A stretch of DNA of 64,000 nucleotides from Candidatus Zixiibacteriota bacterium (GTDB lineage Bacteria; RBG-13-66-14; B26-G2; WVWN01). The DNA is taken from contig JAUWLW010000004.1 in the NCBI GenBank assembly GCA_030613505.1, positions 1-64,000 of the forward strand, read 5' to 3'. Position numbers and translations under genes: made by a program. Of the stretch, positions 25,516 to 34,452 are shown piece by piece (positions within the stretch are counted from its first letter, which is position 1; each line of letters starts with the position of its first letter). The notes under the pieces are model-generated. The model was not told the origin of the DNA. It searched no databases and saw only the letters and a list, made by a program, of their open reading frames with translations.

Positions 25516-27138
25516 TTAGAAAACGAGGTTGGCGCCGAAGCGGAAGGACCTTCCCGGCGCCAATACGCCGGCGGCGTCGTAATACTTTTCGTCCGTGATA
25601 TTGTCGGCCGCGGTTGTAACTGATATTCCCGGTTTAAGCATAACAACTATATTCGCGTTGGGGATCCAAGCCGCGGCGAGGGGTTCAGCGGCGGTCGGCA
25701 TGGCGTAGCGTTCGCCCAGAAACGCCGCCTCCACCGAAGCCGAGTGGCCGCGGCCGAATTTGAACGTCAGGCCGGCGGTCCCTTCGTACGTCGGTAGGTA
25801 CGGGAAACGATTTTCCGGCGTTTGGTATAACCTCACGGTTCTGTATTCGGCGCCGGCGTAGTGTTCGACGCGCGCCAGCGCTATGCGGTAGGACGCGTCG
25901 GCGCCGCGAATGCGGGCCCGGCCGGGGTCGTAGTATGTAACGGCGCCGAAGTACGAATCCGCGGCGGCGTATGTCCTTCGAAAGCGTTCCTCGTATGCTG
26001 CGGCCGTTAAACGGCCCAGGCTTTGGAAGTGATAGTTCAAGCCCGCCCGTACGGCGAAGTATTTATCCTCGACAGGACGAAAATCACCGGGCACGGCGTA
26101 ATCGCGGTGGACGTACAATGCCCGGAAGCTCGGCACGTTCAGCTGCGGCCGGTAGTCGATGAAGCACCCCCATCGCGACGTAAGGCGCAGCAGTAGACGT
26201 CCCCTCGGGTAGAAGCGGAATTCGGGTCGGTCGCCGCGGAATAAGTAAGTACCGAAGCCGCCTAGTAAGTACAACCGGTCGGCGATGGGGAAGTCGTTTT
26301 CCAAACTCAGCCTGCCGGTGAGGAATCCTTGTTCCCGTCCTTCAATTTCGTAATTCTCCTGGCTCAACGTGAAAAAGCCCCGCGATAGGTTTTCTCCCAG
26401 CCAGAAGAAGTCGTAGCTCGAGTCCGACGTTATTACCTGGTCGACGACGTTTCGCTCCCGATATTCGCCCTCCGTGAAGGTACCGGAAACCTTGGTGGCG
26501 AATTTGGCCTTGCCCCACAAGTTGCTCCGGAAACCGGCCGAACCTCTGCCGCTCCGGGCCGAGTTGTCGCCCGCTTCGCCGGCGAGGCCGATTTCGTCCC
26601 GGCGTAACTTTTCGGCGTTGCCTTCGTAATCGGCGGCGAAACCGACGGTTGTGCCGGCCTGGTCGGAGAAGGCGACTTCGGCGTCGGCGCGCATGTAATC
26701 TTTGTCGTACGCGCCGTCGCCGCTGGCCTCCCGTTTATCGCGGAACGAAACTGCGGCGTCGACGAACTTAATTTCCCATCCCTGGAAGGCCGCGAGGTCG
26801 AGGCGCCGGGCGGTCCCGCCGCTGATTTCGATTTCAGTAAGGGACCTCGAGCCGGCGCGTTCGCGTTTGCCGGGCTCCGGCGCGCCGCTTGCGCCGCCCT
26901 CGAATAGTTCCGTTACCGCTCCCACAAACGCCTGATTACGGGCCGCGACGTATTCGTCGAAGGACGGCGTTACGAAGCTCGCGGCGCTCTCTTTCCAGGC
27001 CAGCCTTAGATCCGCGTCGGCGAACGAGAACGGCGCGGTCGCGGCCGCAGCCGTACTGACGGCTGACGTCAAAGCCGTTGCTAATACGCGCGCGGTGCGC
27101 GTCAGCGCCCGAGCTCCGCTTTCGCTTTGCGAACCCAT
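25516..27138 (-). CDS. TonB-receptor-type outer-membrane barrel without plug domain
   Basis: 540 residues with a signal peptide cleaved near SAVSTAAAA. Alternating amphipathic strands fill the protein and the end, ADNITDEKYYDAAGVLAPGRSFRFG...F, is the C-terminal signature of TonB-dependent receptors (final residue Phe). There is no plug domain or TonB box: the barrel begins about residue 80. The start lies 37 bp inside the end of the upstream TPR gene, so the two are translationally linked. It may be a passive pore or export channel rather than a TonB-driven importer. Confidence 0.8.
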   Translation of the reverse strand: MGSQSESGARALTRTARVLATALTSAVSTAAAATAPFSFADADLRLAWKESAASFVTPSFDEYVAARNQAFVGAVTELFEGGASGAPEPGKRERAGSRSLTEIEISGGTARRLDLAAFQGWEIKFVDAAVSFRDKREASGDGAYDKDYMRADAEVAFSDQAGTTVGFAADYEGNAEKLRRDEIGLAGEAGDNSARSGRGSAGFRSNLWGKAKFATKVSGTFTEGEYRERNVVDQVITSDSSYDFFWLGENLSRGFFTLSQENYEIEGREQGFLTGRLSLENDFPIADRLYLLGGFGTYLFRGDRPEFRFYPRGRLLLRLTSRWGCFIDYRPQLNVPSFRALYVHRDYAVPGDFRPVEDKYFAVRAGLNYHFQSLGRLTAAAYEERFRRTYAAADSYFGAVTYYDPGRARIRGADASYRIALARVEHYAGAEYRTVRLYQTPENRFPYLPTYEGTAGLTFKFGRGHSASVEAAFLGERYAMPTAAEPLAAAWIPNANIVVMLKPGISVTTAADNITDEKYYDAAGVLAPGRSFRFGANLVF

Positions 27139-29639
27139 TCCGGGAAGTCGCGGTAATTCGCCAACACTTTGGTAAAATTAGTACGGCTCGCGGCGTCGTG
27201 GCCCAGGTCGCGTTGGCATACGCCGACGTAATAGTACGACTGGGCGGCGACGGCGCGGTCGCCGGCGGCCGCCGCGGCGTCGAGGTGCGCCAGCGCTTCC
27301 GCCGCTGCGCCCGCGTCCAATAGGTTCAAGCCCATGTAAAGCTTGGCTCGGGGGGCGTATTCGCTCGCCGGCCATTCCCGCGTCAGCGCCGCGAGGGCGG
27401 TATTGGATTCCTTGTACAACTTTGCGGCGCGGAGATATTCGCCGATCTTAAATTGGGCTTTGGCCGTAGCCCGAGTTCGACCGAAGCGGCTGACAACTTC
27501 GCCGTACGTCTCGATGGCGGTACTCTTGTCGCCGGCGCGGCCGTAGATGTCGGCGGCCTTGTAAAGGACGGAAAGTGCGACGTCGTCGTCTTGGGTCGTC
27601 GCGGCCACGGCGACGTATTCGGCAATCGCCTTCGACGTATCGCCGCGGGCCAAGTACACTTCGGCCAGTTTCGTCCGAGCGGCGTTTACCGTCTTTTGGT
27701 CGGCCTCGACCTCCGCTACTGCGGCGAGGTACTTCTGCGCCTGTTCGTAATCGCGCCGGTAGTAGTAATACTCGCCTAATAAGATTAGAAGTTCGCCGTT
27801 GAGAGCGCTGTGGGGGTACATCGCGATGTAGGATTTAGCGAGCTCGATCTGCGACTTGTATCTACCCTGTTTGAAGTTGCAGAGTTCTATCTCGTAGCGG
27901 GCCTCGTCCACCCTCGGCGAATGGGGGTATATTTCGACAAGCTCCGCGTATTTCTCTTTGGCCCGTTTGTAACGCCCCTGGTTGAGGAAGCACTCGCCCA
28001 GAGTGAAGAGCGCGTCGTCGGCAATGTTCGCACGTGGATAATGGCTTAGTAGGGCGGCTAACGTTTCGGCCGCGTCTGCGAATTCGTGCTCCGCGAATTG
28101 GGCTTGGGCGAGGTTGTAAAGGCCGCGCGGCGCGTACGGGCTTGCCGGGAATTCCCGGACCAAGTCCCAGAATGCGGCCGCCGCGGCTCCGAAATTTTTC
28201 TCGTCGAGCAAACTGACGGCGAAGAGGTACGCGGCGGCGTCGGCCAGGCCACGGTCGGCGTAACGACTGGCGAGCAAGGCCAACGTTTTGCGCCCGGCGT
28301 TACCTTTACCCGCGGCGAGCTGCAATTTGCCGAGTCGGAACAACGCATTATCGGCCAAGGGGTGGTCCGGGTAATCGGTAGCGAACGCCGCCAGAGCGTT
28401 ACGCGCTTCGGCGGTATTACCGCCCCGGGCGGCCGCTTCGGCTCCCCAGTACCGTGCGTAGGGTGCTAACTCAACGTCGGCCGTATCGGCCGCCAAGGTC
28501 TCGAACGTCTTTCGCGCTTCCGCGTAATGCTTTGAGACGAAGTGGCACCACCCGAGCCAATACTTCGCCCGGTCGGCAGGGCCGTCGCCGGCGGCGAGCT
28601 CGCCGAAGAACAAGGTAGCAGCCTCGACGTCGCCTTCCTCGAGCGACAGGCGGCCGGCCCAGAGTTTAGCCGGCGTAGCATATGGGTTCTCGGGGCTGGA
28701 TTCGATTAATTTAATAAAGGTTTCGCGTGCGCTGCGGCGGTCGCCGTTCTCCAGCTGTGCCAACGCCAGTACGTAAAGGACCTCTGCCTCCGCCGCGGCG
28801 TCGAGCCGGCCGCGGTTTTTGGCGAGCAGTACTTCTTCAAGGATTTGGGTCCCCCGGCTTGCGTTCCCCGCGGCGACGTAGCTGACCGCGCGCGAGAGGT
28901 CGTACCGGACGGTGTCCCCCGGCGCTTCGGCAAGGCAACGTTCGAAGGCGACCGCGGCTTCCTCAGCTTGTCCGGCTGCGAGCAGCGTGCGGCCGCGGGC
29001 GTCTTCAACGGCGACGACGTCGACTTCCTTCGCTTTTCGCGCCGCAGCGAAATGGGCCGCGCATCGCTCTGCGTCGCCGTCTAAAAAGTAGAGCAACGCC
29101 AGGCGGTAATGTACCGTTCCGGCGGTTTCCTGGTCGGGGAATTCGCGAAGCGATTCCTCGTACGTCTCTTCGGCTTGGGCAACGTCGCCGACGACGAAAT
29201 ACGTTTCTCCTAATTTTAAATAAGCCCGAACCAGGTCGTCCGGGTTCTTGGTTGCGCCCAGGGCACGGTGGTAGGTTTCTATGGCTTTGTCGAAGAGGCC
29301 GAGCGCGGCGTAGCATTCGGCTTTGTTGACGAGCGCCGGTGCGACGAAGGGGGAGGTGGGGTAATTGTTAATAACCCTCCGGTATTCGGCTATAGCCTCG
29401 TTGCAGCTACCCATCTCGTGAAGGGACCGGCCCAGGTAAAATTGGGCCTCGTCGGCCCATTCGCCCGCCGGGTCTTGATCGAGGTAATCGTCGAAGTCGC
29501 GATAGGCGGCTTTGTATAAGCCGCGGTCGAACATCTTGCGGCCGAGCGAGAACGCCTCGTCTTCCACGACAGCGTACGCCGCGCCGGCTACGAGGACCGC
29601 GCCCGTTATTATAACCGCCCCGATGAATACCGCCTTCAT
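27102..29639 (-). CDS. Large exported TPR-repeat protein
   Basis: 845 residues. An N-terminal hydrophobic segment (FIGAVIITGAVLVAGAAYAV) is followed by roughly 20 tetratricopeptide repeats throughout, of the YfiO/YbgF type (for example RALYDLAQAQ-like RGLYNLAQAQFAEHEFADAAE, ADDALFTLGECFLNQGRYKRAKEKYAEL). The repeats make a long periplasmic superhelix. It is directly coupled to the barrel gene downstream. Similar TPR-plus-barrel pairs (AlgK/AlgE, PgaA, BcsC) export polysaccharide; a link here is only suggested by layout. Confidence 0.85.
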   Translation of the reverse strand: MKAVFIGAVIITGAVLVAGAAYAVVEDEAFSLGRKMFDRGLYKAAYRDFDDYLDQDPAGEWADEAQFYLGRSLHEMGSCNEAIAEYRRVINNYPTSPFVAPALVNKAECYAALGLFDKAIETYHRALGATKNPDDLVRAYLKLGETYFVVGDVAQAEETYEESLREFPDQETAGTVHYRLALLYFLDGDAERCAAHFAAARKAKEVDVVAVEDARGRTLLAAGQAEEAAVAFERCLAEAPGDTVRYDLSRAVSYVAAGNASRGTQILEEVLLAKNRGRLDAAAEAEVLYVLALAQLENGDRRSARETFIKLIESSPENPYATPAKLWAGRLSLEEGDVEAATLFFGELAAGDGPADRAKYWLGWCHFVSKHYAEARKTFETLAADTADVELAPYARYWGAEAAARGGNTAEARNALAAFATDYPDHPLADNALFRLGKLQLAAGKGNAGRKTLALLASRYADRGLADAAAYLFAVSLLDEKNFGAAAAAFWDLVREFPASPYAPRGLYNLAQAQFAEHEFADAAETLAALLSHYPRANIADDALFTLGECFLNQGRYKRAKEKYAELVEIYPHSPRVDEARYEIELCNFKQGRYKSQIELAKSYIAMYPHSALNGELLILLGEYYYYRRDYEQAQKYLAAVAEVEADQKTVNAARTKLAEVYLARGDTSKAIAEYVAVAATTQDDDVALSVLYKAADIYGRAGDKSTAIETYGEVVSRFGRTRATAKAQFKIGEYLRAAKLYKESNTALAALTREWPASEYAPRAKLYMGLNLLDAGAAAEALAHLDAAAAAGDRAVAAQSYYYVGVCQRDLGHDAASRTNFTKVLANYRDFPEWVRKAKAELGR

Positions 29640-29668
29640 TTTAGCGCGCGCTATATTGCAACCCCCAA

Positions 29669-30016
29669 TTAACCGCGACGCGAGACGACGTCGTTGTTTT
29701 CGTCGAGGTCGAGTTTGCGGGGCGCTGGCGGTTCTTCCGCCAGACCGTAGGCCAAGATAATAAGGCGGTCGCCCACCTGGCCCAGACGCGCCGCGGCGCC
29801 GTTCAGCGTGAAGTCTTTCGAGCCGCGCGCCAGCGGTATGGTGTAAGTCTCGAGGCGATGACCGTTGTTGACGTTGAAGACGTGCACCATCTCGCCCGCC
29901 AAAAGGCCGACGGCGTCCATGAGGTCCTCGTCTATCCCCACGCTACCCTCGTACGTGAGCTTCGTCGCCGTGATCGTCGCTCGGTGTATTTTAGCTATTA
30001 AGAAGCGCCTTAGCAT
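29669..30016 (-). CDS. panD: Aspartate 1-decarboxylase proenzyme
   Basis: 115 residues. Self-cleavage occurs at Gly24-Ser25 in [10 protein letters not shown], generating the pyruvoyl group; [12 protein letters not shown] and DVVSRRG-like tail complete the family signature. It makes beta-alanine for pantothenate. The gene overlaps the panC stop by 7 bp, so beta-alanine supply is coupled to its ligation. It is followed 29 bp later by the TPR gene. Confidence 0.95.
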   Translation of the reverse strand: MLRRFLIAKIHRATITATKLTYEGSVGIDEDLMDAVGLLAGEMVHVFNVNNGHRLETYTIPLARGSKDFTLNGAAARLGQVGDRLIILAYGLAEEPPAPRKLDLDENNDVVSRRG

Positions 30017-30885
30017 GTACTCACCTCAGCTCGGAGGTCTTCTTTACCCAGTATAGTGTTGTCGATGAGCCGCGTTTCGTTGACGAAAGCCGCGACGGCG
30101 GCCACGGCTCCCTCTTCCACCGTCGCCACCGGCGTTAGTTCCTGGGGGTGGATGACCTCCGCGTAGTCGGTACGCACCGCCGGCTGCGCCGCTACGACGG
30201 CCGTCATTTCGTCCACGAATTTCGCGGGCTGCGTTTCCCCCGCGGCGAAGAGCTCCTGCGCCCGGGCCAATGCCCGAAAAAGGCACGTGGCCTGGGGTCG
30301 TTCTTCCGGTTCCAGGTACTGGTTCCGCGACGACACCGCCAGGCCGTCGGCTTCGCGGACGATGGGCAGCACTTCGATCTCGACGTCGAAGTTCAAGTCG
30401 GCGGCCAGCCTTTTAATGACTTGCGCCTGTTGGTAATCCTTCTGGCCGAAATAGGCCGCGGTGGGCCGGCAAATGTTGAAAAGTTTCGCCACGACGGTCG
30501 CTACGCCGCGGAAGTGGCCCGGCCTGCTCGCGCCGCAAAGTCCTTCCGAAAGCCGCTCGATGTCGACGTATGTGGCGTAGCCTTCCGGGTATATGTCCTT
30601 CGCCGCCGGGGCGAATACTATATCTACGCCCTCCGCTGCAGCGAGCTCGCGGTCCCGCTCGAAGTCGCGCGGGTAACGGCCGAGGTCTTCGCTCGGGCCG
30701 AACTGCGTCGGGTTTACGAAGAGGCTTACGACGACCCGTTGGCAATCGGCGCGCGCCCGCCGCATGAGCGAGAGGTGGCCTTCGTGGAAGTACCCCATAG
30801 TCGGCACCAGGCCAAGACTGGAATTTTTACGGCGTAATTCCTCCGCCGTGGTTCGCATTTCACGGGGCGATGTTACGACTTCCAC
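30010..30885 (-). CDS. panC: Pantothenate synthetase
   Basis: 291 residues. [19 protein letters not shown] is the ATP-binding HIGH-like motif and [30 protein letters not shown] and [10 protein letters not shown] are the pantoate and beta-alanine binding blocks. It ligates pantoate to beta-alanine. Start follows panB by 3 bp. The length and motif order are standard. Confidence 0.96.
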   Translation of the reverse strand: MEVVTSPREMRTTAEELRRKNSSLGLVPTMGYFHEGHLSLMRRARADCQRVVVSLFVNPTQFGPSEDLGRYPRDFERDRELAAAEGVDIVFAPAAKDIYPEGYATYVDIERLSEGLCGASRPGHFRGVATVVAKLFNICRPTAAYFGQKDYQQAQVIKRLAADLNFDVEIEVLPIVREADGLAVSSRNQYLEPEERPQATCLFRALARAQELFAAGETQPAKFVDEMTAVVAAQPAVRTDYAEVIHPQELTPVATVEEGAVAAVAAFVNETRLIDNTILGKEDLRAEVSTC

Positions 30886-30888
30886 GGC

Positions 30889-31746
30889 TTAATCCTCGGC
30901 GGCCTTTTCTAGCCGGGAAACTTCTTTCCAAACGTCTTCGGTTAAAGCCACGGATTCTTCTTGGGCCGGGTACCGGCGGCTGCGGACCAGCTCGCCGTAT
31001 TCCTGGACCGCGTCGCGCATGGCGCCCGTTACGTCCGCTAGTTTACGCACGAACTTCGGGCTGTAGCCGCGGTAGAAGCCGACGAGGTCGTGGAGGACTA
31101 GAATTTGGCCGTCGCATTCGACGCCGGAGCCTATGCCGACGGTGGGAATGCGTAGCGCTCGGGATATCAGGCCGGCGAGTTGCCAAGGGACCATCTCCAA
31201 CACGATCGCGAAGCAACCGGCCTCTTGGAGGGCGAGGGCGTTCTCCAGGATGTCCTTGGCCTGCGCCGCCGTCTTACCACGGACTACGCGGCGGCCGAAG
31301 TAATGCACGCTTTGCGGCGTGTAGCCGAGGTGGCCCATCACCGGGACGCCGGCGCCGATTATTTTACGGGTTCGGGTCAACGTCTCGGGTTGGGCACCCT
31401 CGAGCTTAATCGCTTCGGCGCCGCCTTCTTTGACCATTCTCCCCACGTTGGCCATCGTCTTCTCGTCGCTCTTCTGAAAAGACATGAACGGCATATCCCC
31501 GACCAACATAGGACGCGCGATGGCGCGGCGGACCATCGAGAGGTGGTATACGACGTCGTCGACGGTGACCTTTAGCGTCGTGTCGTGACCCTGTACCACC
31601 ATCCCCAACGTATCGCCGACGAGGATGAGGTCCACGCCGGCCTCCTCCACCGTCGCCGCGGTGGGGAAGTCGTACGCCGTAAGGCAGACGATGGGCGTCC
31701 CTGCGTGCTTCAGCTTAATAATGTCGTTGGCGGTAACTTTAACCAT
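30889..31746 (-). CDS. panB: Ketopantoate hydroxymethyltransferase
   Basis: 285 residues. VCLTAYDFPTAATVEEAGVDLILVGDTLGMVVQGH is the metal and substrate signature (seen as two short blocks, YDFPTA and VGDTLGM), with EGAQ and PVMGHLGYTPQS later. It transfers a one-carbon unit from methylene-tetrahydrofolate to ketoisovalerate, the first step of pantothenate synthesis. The folate gene folK is next to it, 6 bp upstream, which links one-carbon cofactor supply and use. Confidence 0.95.
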   Translation of the reverse strand: MVKVTANDIIKLKHAGTPIVCLTAYDFPTAATVEEAGVDLILVGDTLGMVVQGHDTTLKVTVDDVVYHLSMVRRAIARPMLVGDMPFMSFQKSDEKTMANVGRMVKEGGAEAIKLEGAQPETLTRTRKIIGAGVPVMGHLGYTPQSVHYFGRRVVRGKTAAQAKDILENALALQEAGCFAIVLEMVPWQLAGLISRALRIPTVGIGSGVECDGQILVLHDLVGFYRGYSPKFVRKLADVTGAMRDAVQEYGELVRSRRYPAQEESVALTEDVWKEVSRLEKAAED

Positions 31747-31752
31747 AGGACG

Positions 31753-32256
31753 TCAATATTTTTTCTCGTACGACGTGAGTTCGTAAGGTGGGAGCGCCGC
31801 CAGCAGGTCGCTTATGAAAACCCCTTCGCCTGGAATCATAACGTCGTCGGCGACGTCCATCAACGGTTTCAGAAAGAAAGGCCTGTTTTTTAATGCTCCG
31901 TGGGGTATTTTTAGGTCCGCCTCGTCGACTATCGAGTCGTCGTATAAAAGGATGTCGACGTCAATGACGCGGGGGCCTTGACGGCTCCTCCGTTTACGGC
32001 CCAAATCGCTTTCGATTTGCATGCACGTCTCGAGCAATTCGCGCGGGTTGAGCCAGGTTTCGACGACGAGGACGCGGTTGAGGAAATCCGGCTGGTCCTT
32101 TGACCCGACCGCCGGGGATTCGTACGTGGGCGAAGCGCGGTCGAGGTATATTCCCCGAGCGCTTGCCACCGCGGCCTCGCCGGCGTCGAGGTTGGCGAAG
32201 CGGTCGCCCACATTCGAACCAAGGGCGAGGAAAGCACTGATTTTGTCCCGTAACAT
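31753..32256 (-). CDS. folK: 2-amino-4-hydroxy-6-hydroxymethyldihydropteridine pyrophosphokinase
   Basis: 167 residues. ALGSNVGDRFANL at the N-terminus and RQGPRVIDVDILLYDD, IPHGALKNRPFFLKPL are the HPPK signatures. It pyrophosphorylates the pterin in folate synthesis. First gene of the long unit; the promoter at 32276-32304 puts the transcription start about 13 nt before this ATG, without a clear ribosome-binding site. Confidence 0.95.
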   Translation of the reverse strand: MLRDKISAFLALGSNVGDRFANLDAGEAAVASARGIYLDRASPTYESPAVGSKDQPDFLNRVLVVETWLNPRELLETCMQIESDLGRKRRSRQGPRVIDVDILLYDDSIVDEADLKIPHGALKNRPFFLKPLMDVADDVMIPGEGVFISDLLAALPPYELTSYEKKY

Positions 32257-32275
32257 AACGATATTTTATGGTATC

Positions 32276-32304
32276 ATTATAACACCGGGTCAATGGAGCG
32301 TCAA
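32276..32304 (-). promoter_or_regulatory. Promoter for the folK-pan-hslU-tld block
   Basis: Reverse strand: TTGACG (32299-32304), 17-bp spacer, TATAAT (32276-32281, consensus). Predicted start near 32269. It is the only clear promoter seen for the 13-kb co-directional block down to the terminator at 19384. Confidence 0.7.
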
Positions 32305-32433
32305 TTAAAACGGTTCCCACGCCGTATCGCGCTCGAGGAAAACGCTGGCCGGCCTTATTATTTCTGCAACGGGCGCCGTCGGCGTATCCGGGTAAGGTGT
32401 GGGGCCTAGCTTTTGACGCGTGGGTTACTAGCG

Positions 32434-33660
32434 ATGGTTGAAGAGAAAAAGGCGACTCCCGAACGCCGCATTACGGTCGGCACCGTGGCCGTAGGCGAAG
32501 ACGGCAAAAAGCGCGTTATGGATGCGCTGAGCCGGGGCCGGATATCGAGCGGTAAATTCGTCCAGGAGTTCGAGGAGGCTTTCGCCGCATACCACAACCT
32601 GAAATACGGCGTCGCCGTTTCGACCGGGACCGACGCCGACGCCGTGGCCGTCGCGGCACTCCTCGAGCGGGGGGCGAGCCGCGGCGACGAAGTGATAGTG
32701 CCCGCGCTGACGTTCATTTCGGTGGCGAACGCCGTTTTGCACGCGGGCCTCGTGCCCCGGTTTGCCGACGTCGATACCGTCAGTTACAATCTGGACCCAG
32801 CCGCGGTCGAGGACGCCATTACGCCGCGGACGCGGGCGATATTGGCGGTGCATAATTTCGGCCGGCCGGCGCCGATGGCCGAACTCGAGGACGTCGCCGC
32901 CCGCCGCGATTTAACGCTGCTCGAGGACGCCGCGGAAGCCCACGGCGCGCGGTACCGCGGCCGGCTCGTCGGGACCTTCGGCGTTATGGCGACTTATTCG
33001 TTCTATGTGGCGCATATATTGACTACCGGCGAGGGCGGGATGGTGATCACCGACGACGCCGAACTGGCGCGGCTTTGTCGCAGTCTGCGGGCCCACGGCC
33101 GCGCTTGCGATTGCAAAATCTGCGTCCTCAACGTCGACTCGAGCTATTGCCCGCTACGCTACAAGTACGGCGAAGATACCGACATACGCTTTCACTTCGA
33201 GCGGGTGGGGTTCTCGAGCAAAATGAACGAACTGGAGGCGGCGCTGGGCATTGAGCAGGTCGCGAAGATGGACGACATCGTCCGGGCGCGGCACGCCCGC
33301 CTGGATTATTTCAACGAGAATATGGCACGGTACGAGGGTTTCCTCGCCCTCTTCCGCGCGGGCCCGGGCGAAGAGATAAGCCCCCTCTGTTATCCGATCG
33401 TGGTCCGCCCGGAAGCTCCCTTCGAACGATTCGAGCTTACGAAGTTCCTGGAGCAGCACGGCGTCGAGACCAGGCCGGCTTTCGGTTGCATACCCACCCA
33501 ACAACCGGCGTACGCGTGGATGGGGTACGGGGAAGGCGACTTCCCGGGCGCGGAGTTCGTGGGCTCGCGAGGGTTTTACATCGGCTGCCACCAGAACATA
33601 ACCGACGACGACGCGGCGTACGTCGTCGGCTTATTCGACGATTTCATGAAGGAGTATTAA
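32434..33660 (+). CDS. DegT/DnrJ/EryC1-family protein with His for the PLP lysine (possible 3-dehydratase)
   Basis: 408 residues from ATG 32434 (TTG 32413 is also possible). The fold is that of PLP-dependent sugar aminotransferases: GTDADAVAVAALL, EVIVPALTFISVANAVL, LLEDAAEAHGARY and SFYVAHILTTGEGG. In that last motif the residue that normally is the PLP Lys is His194. Five cysteines lie close behind (215, 225, 227, 230, 239). His for Lys is the mark of 3-dehydratases such as ColD and CDP-sugar dehydratase E1; the latter also binds a 2Fe-2S cluster. It is followed by a sugar transferase gene. Confidence 0.83.
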   Translation: MVEEKKATPERRITVGTVAVGEDGKKRVMDALSRGRISSGKFVQEFEEAFAAYHNLKYGVAVSTGTDADAVAVAALLERGASRGDEVIVPALTFISVANAVLHAGLVPRFADVDTVSYNLDPAAVEDAITPRTRAILAVHNFGRPAPMAELEDVAARRDLTLLEDAAEAHGARYRGRLVGTFGVMATYSFYVAHILTTGEGGMVITDDAELARLCRSLRAHGRACDCKICVLNVDSSYCPLRYKYGEDTDIRFHFERVGFSSKMNELEAALGIEQVAKMDDIVRARHARLDYFNENMARYEGFLALFRAGPGEEISPLCYPIVVRPEAPFERFELTKFLEQHGVETRPAFGCIPTQQPAYAWMGYGEGDFPGAEFVGSRGFYIGCHQNITDDDAAYVVGLFDDFMKEY

Positions 33661-33714
33661 ACGGCTCATAGCGGCCGTACGTTCCAACCGGGGGCGTCCG
33701 GCGGGCGTCCCATT

Positions 33715-34452
33715 ATGCCATCGGAAATATTAGTCGTTATTCCCACGTACAACGAGCGCGACAACGTCGGCGCGCTATGCGAAGAGCTTCTCGTCCGGCC
33801 GGAGCGCCCGGACGTACTGGTAGTGGACGACAATTCGCCCGACGGCACCGCGGCGGAGGCGGAAGAGGTGGCGCAACGCTACCCCGGTAGGTTGCACGTC
33901 TTACGCCGGGGGGGAAAGGGTGGCCGCGGGGGCGCTGTCCTCGACGGTTTCGCCTGGGGTCTGAGCGGCGGGTACGAGTATTTTTTCGAGATGGACGCCG
34001 ATTATTCGCATAGCCCGGGCGAGATCCCGCGCTTTTTGGAAGCGGCGCGAGGGGCGGACGTCGTCGTAGGCTCGCGGTACTTGCCGGCCTCGCGGATCGT
34101 AAACTGGCCGCGCGCGAGGCGGTTCTTCAGCAGGTTCGCCAACCGCTACGCTCGGTTCTTCTTGCGCATACCTATCACCGACTACACCAACGGCTTCCGT
34201 TGCTACCGCCGGGCCGCGTTGGAAGCGCTCGACGCCGACGCGATAGACGCGTCGGGGTACGTCGTGCTGAGCGAAGTCGCGTACCAACTCTACCGGCGGG
34301 GGTTCCGCTTCGCGGAAGTGCCCACCGAATTCGTAAACCGGCGGCGCGGCGAGTCCAACTTGTCGCCGGGCGAGATAATCTCGGCCTTCGTGGGCGTCTT
34401 GCGCCTCCGCGCCAAGGGCGGCCGCTTCGTAAGTCATGCCGATAAACCTTGA
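33715..34452 (+). CDS. Polyprenol-phosphate mannosyltransferase-like family 2 glycosyltransferase
   Basis: 245 residues. VVIPTYNERDNV, LVVDDNSPDGTA and MDADYSHSPGEIP are the nucleotide-sugar and metal sites of GT2 enzymes; the pattern VVGSRYLP, NRYARFFLRIPITDYTNGFRCYRR and FAEVPTEFVNRRRGESNL is that of dolichol/polyprenol-phosphate mannose synthases. It would load a sugar on a lipid carrier for use outside the membrane. The Wzx-like flippase and the GT39-like enzyme in this window are plausible users. The stop overlaps the next start (TTGA). Confidence 0.88.
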   Translation: MPSEILVVIPTYNERDNVGALCEELLVRPERPDVLVVDDNSPDGTAAEAEEVAQRYPGRLHVLRRGGKGGRGGAVLDGFAWGLSGGYEYFFEMDADYSHSPGEIPRFLEAARGADVVVGSRYLPASRIVNWPRARRFFSRFANRYARFFLRIPITDYTNGFRCYRRAALEALDADAIDASGYVVLSEVAYQLYRRGFRFAEVPTEFVNRRRGESNLSPGEIISAFVGVLRLRAKGGRFVSHADKP

